64,000 bases of DNA from Duganella dendranthematis (GTDB taxonomy: Bacteria; Pseudomonadota; Gammaproteobacteria; Burkholderiales; Burkholderiaceae_D): the NCBI RefSeq assembly GCF_012849375.1, contig NZ_CP051684.1:310001-374000 (forward strand), written 5' to 3'. Shown piece by piece: positions 18,049 through 25,400 of the stretch. Each line of letters begins with the position of its first letter. The stretch's first letter is position 1. The notes beneath the pieces were generated by a model. The model searched no databases. It had not been told where the DNA came from and was given only the letters and a program-made list of their open reading frames with translations. Both the position numbers and the translations under genes were made by a program.

Positions 18049-19299
18049 CTACTTTTGCTGTGGCTTGTACCACTTGGCAAAACCTTGCTGCAACCTGTCC
18101 GCCGCTTCCTGCGGCGCCAGACTGCCATTCAACACACGGGCGTTGACGTCCCACAGTTCGCTTTCCATGCCGGGCTGGCCGCGATTGAGCACCTGTGCGT
18201 TCAGGCGGATGGTCGAGGCGCAACTGTTGCGCCACTCCTTCATCTGCTTGGCCACCGGATTGCGCACCGCGATCAGATGGTCCGACAGCGTGAACACGCC
18301 GGTCAGCCGGTCAGTGTACAGGTCGGCAAACTCCTGCGAACCGACCCACGCCAGAAATTTGTAGGCGTCTTCCTTGTTTTTCGAATTCCTGGCGACGCCG
18401 AGGCCGATATCCATGTGATCCGAAATAAAGCAGGCGTCGCCGCGCTTGCGCACCGGCGGCGCAAAGGCGCCAAATTCCAGACCGGGCACCTGGCTGAAGT
18501 AGGCGATGTCCCACGAGCCGGCCGGATAGATGGCGGCGCGGCCGGCGGCAAACTGCGCCTGGCTGTCGCCGTAGCTTTGCGTGGTCGAACTGGCGGGCAG
18601 ATAGCTGCCCATGCGCGCCTCGAATTGCAGCGCGTCGACGAAAGGTGCATCGGTGAAGCGCGCGCGGCCGGCGATCAGCGCCTTGCGGCCCTCTTCCCCA
18701 CGCCAGAAATTCGGGCCGATGTTGGTGAACACCATCTGACTCGACTCCCACTGTTCGGCCGTGCCCAGCGCCAGCGGCGCCACGCCGGATTTCTTCAGCA
18801 CGTCGAGCACGGCAAAGAACTCGTCCACCGTTTTCGGCGGCTGCAGGTCCAGCTTGCGGAAAATCTTCTTGTTGTACAAAAAGCCGTGGATCACCGAGGC
18901 CACCGGCATGCAGAAGGTATCCTTGCCGTCGTCGGTCTGCCAGGCCAGCAAGGCGGTGGGGGCGAAGTTCTGCATGCCGGGCTTGCCGTTGAGACGGTCC
19001 AGATAACCCTTTTTGTACAGCGACAGCGAGGCGTCGAACGGCCGGCAGGCGATCAGGTCGCCGGCGCCGCCGGACGCCAGCCGGCTGGCCACGCTGGCGT
19101 CGTAGCCGGTCGGCGGACTGGCGGCGAAGCGCACTTCGATGCCCGGGTGATGCCGCTCGAAGGCCGGAATCAGCACCTGGTCCCACAGCGTCTTGTCGTC
19201 GCCGCGCCAGCTTTCGATCACCAGCGTGCCGCCGCGCGCGGACGCCGCCGCGCACAGGGCAAGCAACACGCCACGACGGAGCAAATCAATAATGCGCAT
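18049..19299 (-). CDS. Sugar-type ABC solute-binding protein
   Basis: A 416-residue periplasmic carbohydrate-binding protein with an N-terminal export signal (MRIIDLLRRGVLLALCAAASARG) and cluster-1 features. These include LVIESWRGDDKTLWDQVLIPAFERHHPGIEVRF, FLYNKKIFRKLDLQPPKTVDEF and AIYPAGSWDIAYF. No ABC permease or ATPase gene is in the region. Its start overlaps the upstream lipoprotein gene by 14 nt, and a strong terminator follows. It may bind the sugar delivered by the adjacent TonB receptor, either for a remote permease or as a sensor ligand carrier. Confidence 0.87.
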   Translation of the reverse strand: MRIIDLLRRGVLLALCAAASARGGTLVIESWRGDDKTLWDQVLIPAFERHHPGIEVRFAASPPTGYDASVASRLASGGAGDLIACRPFDASLSLYKKGYLDRLNGKPGMQNFAPTALLAWQTDDGKDTFCMPVASVIHGFLYNKKIFRKLDLQPPKTVDEFFAVLDVLKKSGVAPLALGTAEQWESSQMVFTNIGPNFWRGEEGRKALIAGRARFTDAPFVDALQFEARMGSYLPASSTTQSYGDSQAQFAAGRAAIYPAGSWDIAYFSQVPGLEFGAFAPPVRKRGDACFISDHMDIGLGVARNSKNKEDAYKFLAWVGSQEFADLYTDRLTGVFTLSDHLIAVRNPVAKQMKEWRNSCASTIRLNAQVLNRGQPGMESELWDVNARVLNGSLAPQEAADRLQQGFAKWYKPQQK

Positions 19300-20986
19300 A
19301 CGGGTTCTTGTTCTGGTTGGCGAAATACAGCCAGGCCGTGCCGGCCACGCTGCCCGAACTGGTAAAGTCGGCGTTGCTATTTTGCGTGGCGTACGGCATG
19401 GTGTACAGCTTGTCGACCATGTAGTTCATCGACTCGACGATATTGGCGGCGGTGTTGCCGGCGCAAGTCATGGTGCTGGCGCCCTGCTTCATCGCCATCA
19501 CCGCCCCCAGGGTGCCCTCGCTCCACACGAACGGCGACGATGATGGCACATTGTCGTAGATGACGTCATAGAAGCCGACGATGCCGGTGACTTTGCGGGA
19601 TGGGTAGTCCAGCTTGCCTGCGACGTTGAAATAGTCGCACATGCCGGGTAGCGCAGCGGCAAAATTCTGTCCGCTGCTGCCGGTGTTACCCAGCGCCAGC
19701 ACCGACCACGAATAATTGTCCAGATAGCGTTCGCTGGTGTTCAGCGTCTGCGTATTGGCGTCGTAGCCACCAAGGAAGCGGCTGCCGTTCCACAGGCTTT
19801 CCGACATCGCCCGCAGGCTGTTGGCGGCGCTCAGGTATTGCGCTCCGCCGTTGAGCGCATAATACTGGTGCATGCTGGCGTAGGCGTCCAGTTGGTGCTC
19901 CAGCGCATAGATGCCGGTGCGGCCCGCCACGTAGTTGGTCGGCGCGAAGCGCAGGCCTTTTTTCGCGCTGCCGTTGATGCTGATGTTGATCAGCTCGCCC
20001 AGCAGGTAGTTGTGCAACTTGGTCGACACCGCCAGGTACTTGGTGCTGTTGAAAGCTTTCTGGTAGGCGTTCAGCGCCATGCCGAACCAGGCGTTGGAGC
20101 CGGCGATGCGCATGTCGACACCGGCGTTGGCGTCCGAGCCGTCGGTCATGTAGGCAAACACCCAAGCGCCGGACGCGCTCTGCAGCTTGGCCATGGCATT
20201 GATGATCAGGTCGGCGTGGGCCTGGTCGCCGGCCAGGCTGAAGGCGATCACGGCCAGCGCCTGGTCGTACAGGAAGGCCGAGTCCATGTCGCGGAAACTG
20301 CGGATCAGACGGCCGTCACCATACGCGCCGCCGGTGATGGTGGTCGTGTTCATCATGCTTTGCAGGCCGGCGATCTGGGTATTGGCCGAGGTCACGGCGG
20401 CCGGGAAGTATGCCGCCGTGTAGGCCGTCAGCGTCGCCGGATCGAGCGGCAGCGTCAGCTTGGTGGCGGCCGTGGTGCTCGGGCTGCAATAGCCGCCGGC
20501 CGCATTGCAGTTCGACGCCGTCAGCGGGTTGCTGCCGCTAGGGTACAGCACCAGCACCGCGCGGTCGGCGCTGCCCACCGCGCGCGGGATGGTGACGCTG
20601 AAAGTACCGTTGGCATTGATGGCCGCCACGGCGTCGCCCTGCCAGTAAAACACATCATTATGCAGGAACACGCCGATGCGGTAGTTCTGCACGTTGGCCG
20701 CCGGCAGCGTGTGGCTGCCGGCGAACACCGTCTGCGACGCGGTCCGCGTCAGCTGCGAGATGCCGAAGGTGACCGCCGGAGCGGCCGCCAGCGGTGGCTC
20801 ATTGTAAGGAAAGTCCAGGCCCGACCAGACCGGCCACGGAGACTGCTGCACCGCGAGCGCGCCTGCCCGCAATTGTTGCGACTGCTGTTGGGACGCCAGC
20901 GCCGGCGCCGTATTGTCACCGCATGCTGCCAGCAGCAGGCTGGCGCCCGCTGCCATCAAAGCCAGACTATTCCTGATATGAGCCAT
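19286..20986 (-). CDS. Large secreted lipoprotein, alpha/alpha-toroid-like, function unknown
   Basis: A 566-residue protein with a lipoprotein signal (MAHIRNSLALMAAGASLLLAACGDN; lipobox LAAC). The N-terminal part is beta-rich. The C-terminal two-thirds carry repeated helical stretches such as DMDSAFLYDQALAVIAFSLAGD, GMALNAYQKAF and HQLDAYASMHQYYALNGG, which resemble a six-hairpin glycosidase toroid. No catalytic motif was recognised. The ATG at 20984-20986 has GGTAAGGAG upstream. It lies 10 nt after the TonB receptor and overlaps the solute-binding protein, so a surface glycan-binding or glycan-cleaving role is plausible but unproven. Confidence 0.7.
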   Translation of the reverse strand: MAHIRNSLALMAAGASLLLAACGDNTAPALASQQQSQQLRAGALAVQQSPWPVWSGLDFPYNEPPLAAAPAVTFGISQLTRTASQTVFAGSHTLPAANVQNYRIGVFLHNDVFYWQGDAVAAINANGTFSVTIPRAVGSADRAVLVLYPSGSNPLTASNCNAAGGYCSPSTTAATKLTLPLDPATLTAYTAAYFPAAVTSANTQIAGLQSMMNTTTITGGAYGDGRLIRSFRDMDSAFLYDQALAVIAFSLAGDQAHADLIINAMAKLQSASGAWVFAYMTDGSDANAGVDMRIAGSNAWFGMALNAYQKAFNSTKYLAVSTKLHNYLLGELINISINGSAKKGLRFAPTNYVAGRTGIYALEHQLDAYASMHQYYALNGGAQYLSAANSLRAMSESLWNGSRFLGGYDANTQTLNTSERYLDNYSWSVLALGNTGSSGQNFAAALPGMCDYFNVAGKLDYPSRKVTGIVGFYDVIYDNVPSSSPFVWSEGTLGAVMAMKQGASTMTCAGNTAANIVESMNYMVDKLYTMPYATQNSNADFTSSGSVAGTAWLYFANQNKNPYAHY

Positions 20987-20996
20987 TATTTTCTCC

Positions 20997-23648
20997 TTAC
21001 CATTCAGCGCCGATGCGCAAGCCAAACATCCGTGGATCGTTGTACTGGGCAATCACGTAGCCAGGATCGACAACGCGGGCATTGTTCTTGGCGAAGACAT
21101 CGCTCAGGTTGTTGACGTACAGCTCCGCATGCCATTTGCCGCTTGGCGCGGTCAGGCGCAGCGCGGCGTCGTAGGTGGCGTAAGCTTTCTGCGAGTTGCC
21201 GACGTGCGCGTTGTCCAGGTTCTGGATGCTGAAGTACATCTTGTCCTGCCAGCGGGCCGACACGCGTGGCGTCAGCAGGTAGGCGTTCGGCAGCGCGAAC
21301 TCCTGCGACATTTCGACGCGGGCGCTGTTGTCCGGCGCGTTCGGCAAGCGGTTGCCCACCACGTTCAGCGGGAACTTGCCGATCAGTGCAGGATCGGTGC
21401 CGGTGTAGCGCACGCAGGCCGGCACGCCGTAGGTCTCGCGGAACGGGCCGCACGGCACGTCACGCCAGGTCTGCACATAGTCCGGATACGAACTCACCAC
21501 CGCATGCAGATGCGAGGCCGAGAAGTTGATTTCGGCGCCCGACCATGGCTTGTACTTGCCTTCCAGTTCCAGGCCGGAAATCTTGGCCTCGGCGGCGTTG
21601 GTGGTGCCGTACAACACGGCGGCGTCGCAGGCCGGGTTGGCGGCGGTGCACGGGATGGTCGGGATGATCTTGCCCATCTGTACCGCGCCGGTCATCTGCA
21701 TGTCCTTGTAGCGGCTGTAGAACGCGGTGGCCGAGACCGACAGGCGGTTGTCCAGCATGCGGCCTTTGTAGCCCAGCTCGAAGTTGGTCAGCGTCTCAGG
21801 CTTCCATGGCAGGAAGGTGTAGTGCGGACCGGGCGTCATGTCGGCGCAATTGCCGTTCAGGCCGCGCGCGCAGATGTTCTGCTTGTCGCTGAAGCCGCCG
21901 GCCTTGTAGCCGGTGGACAGCGAAGTGAACAGGAAGTCGCGCGGAGTCGGCTGGTAGCTCAGGCCGAGACGCCAGGTGAATTTGTTCCACGAGTCCTTGT
22001 TGTTGCTGACGTCCGGCACGATCGCCGGGTTCAGGCCGCTCAGGCCATAGTAGGCGCCCATGCCCGGTTTCAGGTCGCTGCTATTGAAGTACTGCCCCGC
22101 CACCGGCGTGTACTGGCCCTGGAAGTAGGAATACGGATCGCTGACGGTGCCCGAGTCGTAGAACTTGCCGTCGCGGTCCTGGCGCACGTCGCGCGTGAAG
22201 CGGCCGCCGATGGTGGCGTTCCATTTCGGCGCAAAGCCCCAGTCGACCTGGCTGAAGACGGCCTTGGAATCGGACTGGCGGTCGGTCTGGCTGTACATAT
22301 AGTAGTACGGCTGGCCTGGCGCCTGTACCATCGACGAGATGTCGTCCTCGCCGAATTCGATGGCGTTCTTTTCATGCATCCAGAACAGGCCGGCCACATA
22401 GCGCAGGCTGCCGCGTTCGCCGCGCCATTGCAGTTCGTTGACGGTGGTCTTGAACTTGGATGAATTGGTGAAGGTGGCGGTGTCGTTGTAGATGCCGCCG
22501 TAGATGTTGATGTCGTCGGCGTTCGGCTGGTAGCCGGCGTCGCCGTCGCGGATCTGGCGGCGCTTCTGCACCGCGTACGACGAGTTCAGCTCAATGGTGT
22601 CGGTCGGCGACACGGCCCAGGTGAAGCGGCTGCGCCAGGTATCGATACTCCAGTCCAGTTCGCCAGGCACGTTGATCTTGACGTCCCACTGGCCGCCCGG
22701 ACAGGCGTAGGCGGTGCCGGCCGCCATCTTGCAGTCCTTCAGTGCGATATCGCCGGCGCCCTTGTTGGTGTAGCGCTCGTAGGCGCCCAGCCATTCCAGG
22801 TTGTTGCTGGCCTTCCAGCGCGCTTGCAGCCGCGCCGCCCATTCGTCCTTGTTGCCATACGCCTTGTCGGCGCCGACCTTGACGTTATGACGCTGGTCGA
22901 CGTCCGGGATGATGTTGCCGGAGGCGTCACGCTGCGGCACGATGCCCAGCGCCGGGAAGTTGGCGGCGTAGAAGTCCTGCTGCTGGTTCAGGTAGCTGTC
23001 GCGCTTGATGACCATGGCGGTGGCGCGCATGGCGAAGGTGTCGCTGATCGGGATATTCTGCGCCACCGCTACCTGGCGCAGGTTGTAATTGCCGACCGTG
23101 AAGGTGCCCATGCCTTCGCTGACGCCGAATTGCGGCTTGGCCGGAATGATGTTGATGCTGCCGCCGGTGGCGTTGCGGCCGAACAGCGTACCTTGTGGAC
23201 CGCGCAGCACTTCCACCTGGTCCAGGTCGAACAGCAGCGCCAGCGCCGATTGCGGCCGCGGCGTGTAGATGCCGTCCACATGCAGGCTCACCGCCGGATT
23301 GCCAATCTCGGTGAAGTCATTGCTGCTGACGCCGCGGATCGAGATCTTGACGCCCGAGCTGCCGTCGGTGGCGCTACCCAGTTGCAGATTGGGCACTTCG
23401 CCGCTGAGGCCGCGGATATCGGTGATGCCCTTGCGGGTCAGCTCGTCCTGCGTAACGGCGCTCATCGACACCGGCGTTTTCAGCAGTGAAGTGGCGTGGC
23501 GCGTCGCGGTGACCACCACTTCCGGGATTTCATCCTTGCTGGCCGCAGCCGGCGCCGCCTGCTGCGCCAGCGCCGGCGTGATGATACCGCCGCAAGCGCC
23601 AGCGACTGCCATACTGATAATCGTTTTTTTTGTGCTCAATAGGGACAT
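20997..23648 (-). CDS. TonB-dependent receptor (carbohydrate-type)
   Basis: An 883-residue outer-membrane beta-barrel receptor with a signal peptide ending in ALAQ. The segment DEIPEVVVTATRHATSLLKTPVS starts the plug region, with the plug motifs RGVSSNDFTEIGNPAVSLHVDGIYTPRP and VEVLRGPQGTLFGRNATGGSINI. The barrel ends in FGLRIGAEW. A much longer frame exists, but its first 170 residues are a shadow of the transporter gene. The ATG at 23646-23648 has AGGAGAG upstream and is correct. It is a paralogue of the receptor at 25401. Its position behind an MFS sugar transporter suggests oligosaccharide uptake. Confidence 0.93.
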   Translation of the reverse strand: MSLLSTKKTIISMAVAGACGGIITPALAQQAAPAAASKDEIPEVVVTATRHATSLLKTPVSMSAVTQDELTRKGITDIRGLSGEVPNLQLGSATDGSSGVKISIRGVSSNDFTEIGNPAVSLHVDGIYTPRPQSALALLFDLDQVEVLRGPQGTLFGRNATGGSINIIPAKPQFGVSEGMGTFTVGNYNLRQVAVAQNIPISDTFAMRATAMVIKRDSYLNQQQDFYAANFPALGIVPQRDASGNIIPDVDQRHNVKVGADKAYGNKDEWAARLQARWKASNNLEWLGAYERYTNKGAGDIALKDCKMAAGTAYACPGGQWDVKINVPGELDWSIDTWRSRFTWAVSPTDTIELNSSYAVQKRRQIRDGDAGYQPNADDINIYGGIYNDTATFTNSSKFKTTVNELQWRGERGSLRYVAGLFWMHEKNAIEFGEDDISSMVQAPGQPYYYMYSQTDRQSDSKAVFSQVDWGFAPKWNATIGGRFTRDVRQDRDGKFYDSGTVSDPYSYFQGQYTPVAGQYFNSSDLKPGMGAYYGLSGLNPAIVPDVSNNKDSWNKFTWRLGLSYQPTPRDFLFTSLSTGYKAGGFSDKQNICARGLNGNCADMTPGPHYTFLPWKPETLTNFELGYKGRMLDNRLSVSATAFYSRYKDMQMTGAVQMGKIIPTIPCTAANPACDAAVLYGTTNAAEAKISGLELEGKYKPWSGAEINFSASHLHAVVSSYPDYVQTWRDVPCGPFRETYGVPACVRYTGTDPALIGKFPLNVVGNRLPNAPDNSARVEMSQEFALPNAYLLTPRVSARWQDKMYFSIQNLDNAHVGNSQKAYATYDAALRLTAPSGKWHAELYVNNLSDVFAKNNARVVDPGYVIAQYNDPRMFGLRIGAEW

Positions 23649-23695
23649 CTCGATACTCTCCTGATTTTGGGGTGAGAAACGGTAATGCGGGTACG

Positions 23696-25036
23696 TCAGC
23701 GGCGACGCCAGTGGCGGATCTTGTGTCCGTAGGTGGCGTACCAGAGAATGACGGCGTAGCAAGGCAACAGCAGCCAGTAGCCGGCGCGCGGACTGGCGAA
23801 ATCCGACAAGCGGCCATACAGCAGCGGCAGCACGGCGCCGCCGGAAATCGCCATGACCAGCAGCGCCGAGCCGGTGGCGGTGTAGCGTCCCAGGCCATGC
23901 AGCGCCAGCGGCCAGATCGCCGGCCACACCATGGCGTTGGCCAGACCCAGCAGCGCCAGGCACATGACGGTGTCCGGCACCAGCGGCACGCCGCTCCAGC
24001 CCAGCAGCGCCTGCGAGATGACGCCGTCGTGCGGCGAGCCGGTGACCACGCCCAGCGTCAGCGCCAGGCCCAGTACGGCCGACGCAACCAGCGCATGCTG
24101 TTGCGATAGATAGCGCGGAATCGCCACCACGCCGATCAGGTAGCCGATCACCATGCACACCATGGTGTACGAGGTCAGCACGCCGAAATTGGCGACGCTT
24201 AGTTCGTGGCCGTACAGGCCGATGGTGTCGCCGGCGATCACTTCCACGCCGACGTAGGCAAACAGCGCCAGCGCGCCCAGCACCAGCTGCGGAAACTGCA
24301 GCACGCCACTACGTTCCAGCTGCTCATCGACGCTGTCGGTCTGCGCCGGAATATCGCGCAGGCTGGAAAAATGGATGAAGGCCATGATCACGAACAGCAC
24401 TGCGGCCATGCAGGCATACGGGAACACCAGCCGCTGCGCCAGCTGGCCCAGTGCGGCGACGCGGCCGGCCGCATCCAGCGCCGACAGTGCGGTGTGCGAG
24501 AAGTTGTCGATATCGGCCAGCATCAGCGACGAGAACACCAGCGGCACGACCACGCCGGCGCCCTTGTTGAACAGGCCCATGATGCTGATGCGCATGGCGG
24601 CGCTCTCACGCGGCCCGAGGCAGACGATGTAGGGATTGATGGCGGTCTGCATCAGCGTCATGCCGCTGGCCAGCGTGAACAGCGCGGCCAGGAACAATTC
24701 GTAGTGGGTGCTGCGCGCGGCCGGGATGAACAGCAAGGCGCCCACGCCCATGATGGCCAGGCCCAGTGTCATGCCCTTCTTGTAGCCGATGCGGCTCAGC
24801 ACCATGGCCGACGGCAGCGCCATCACGGTGTAAGCGATGTAAAAAGCGAAGGTGACCCACAGCGCCTGGAAGTTGCTCAGGCTGCAGACAATCTTGAGGA
24901 ACGGTACCAGTGAACCGTTCAGCCAGGTCACAAAACCCAGGATGAAAAACAGCAGGCCCACAAACAGCATCCCGACCACGACGGCGCGGGTGGAGCCGCC
25001 GCTACGCTGTTCGGACCAATCGTTACTAATTTCCAT
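23696..25036 (-). CDS. MFS sugar transporter (NagP/FucP-like)
   Basis: A 446-residue inner-membrane transporter with twelve predicted membrane segments. It has features of the FucP/NagP branch: GFVTWLNGSLVPFLKIVCSLSNFQA, YIAYTVMALPSAMVLSRIGYKKG and LMQTAINPYIVCLGPRESAAMR. It likely brings a monosaccharide or short oligosaccharide into the cytoplasm by proton symport. It is the first gene of the minus-strand run ending at the terminator near 18 kb. N-acetylglucosamine is the substrate suggested by GH20 and NagX downstream; mannose or glucose is possible given the operator at 25275. Confidence 0.87.
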   Translation of the reverse strand: MEISNDWSEQRSGGSTRAVVVGMLFVGLLFFILGFVTWLNGSLVPFLKIVCSLSNFQALWVTFAFYIAYTVMALPSAMVLSRIGYKKGMTLGLAIMGVGALLFIPAARSTHYELFLAALFTLASGMTLMQTAINPYIVCLGPRESAAMRISIMGLFNKGAGVVVPLVFSSLMLADIDNFSHTALSALDAAGRVAALGQLAQRLVFPYACMAAVLFVIMAFIHFSSLRDIPAQTDSVDEQLERSGVLQFPQLVLGALALFAYVGVEVIAGDTIGLYGHELSVANFGVLTSYTMVCMVIGYLIGVVAIPRYLSQQHALVASAVLGLALTLGVVTGSPHDGVISQALLGWSGVPLVPDTVMCLALLGLANAMVWPAIWPLALHGLGRYTATGSALLVMAISGGAVLPLLYGRLSDFASPRAGYWLLLPCYAVILWYATYGHKIRHWRRR

Positions 25037-25227
25037 GTGCTGCCATCCCCTTGTTGTCGATGATTCATGCTAACAGCGGCAAACCTTGCATGACCAGCAA
25101 GCGTACGGGAATGTATAACCATATGATTTTATTGAGAATGTTCTTTTTGAAGGGGCTCCTGGGCTTACATTTCCTTACTTAAACCCACGTCTGGTGGCGT
25201 ACGTCGCCATGCACTTTGCAAGATGCG

Positions 25228-25267
25228 CTTACAAAACTTAACCAAAATGTCGGGCAAGTGTTGTAAG
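25228..25267. promoter_or_regulatory. Long inverted repeat in the divergent promoter region
   Basis: Arms CTTACAAAACTT (25228-25239) and AAGTGTTGTAAG (25256-25267) match in 11 of 12 positions across a 16-nt spacer. They lie in the 364-nt gap between the divergent MFS and TonB receptor genes. This is probably a binding site for a dimeric regulator different from the nearby 21-bp site. The rest of the gap (25037-25227) shows no gene. Confidence 0.5.
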
Positions 25268-25274
25268 CAGGTCT

Positions 25275-25295
25275 GTTTAGTAAAGACAAATAAAC
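25275..25295. promoter_or_regulatory. Operator-like 21-bp site (GTTTAGT half-site), copy 1
   Basis: The site reads GTTTAGTAAA, then GACAAA, then TAAAC. It shares its first ten and last five bases with the site at 38057-38077 beside the LacI gene. It lies 56 nt upstream of the -35 box proposed for the TonB receptor at 25401. The proposed binder is the LacI-family regulator at 38160. Confidence 0.6.
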
Positions 25296-25351
25296 TGCAT
25301 GCCTATTTTTGGAATCGTTTGACCCTCCTGTTTTTCGAGAGCAATCTGGTT

Positions 25352-25379
25352 TTGCCATATTGATAAATGTGGCTATAAA
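25352..25379 (+). promoter_or_regulatory. Probable promoter of the TonB receptor at 25401
   Basis: TTGCCA (25352-25357) and TATAAA (25374-25379) are separated by 16 nt. The start codon follows 21 nt later with GAGGAG in between. This is a plausible sigma-70 promoter with a short leader. Confidence 0.45.
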
Positions 25380-25400
25380 TCAAAAAACCGAGGAGACAAC

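Noticed and set aside
23649..24158. 170-residue N-terminal extension of the TonB receptor
   Set aside because: It overlaps the MFS gene in another frame; the internal ATG at 23648 has a good ribosome site and signal peptide.
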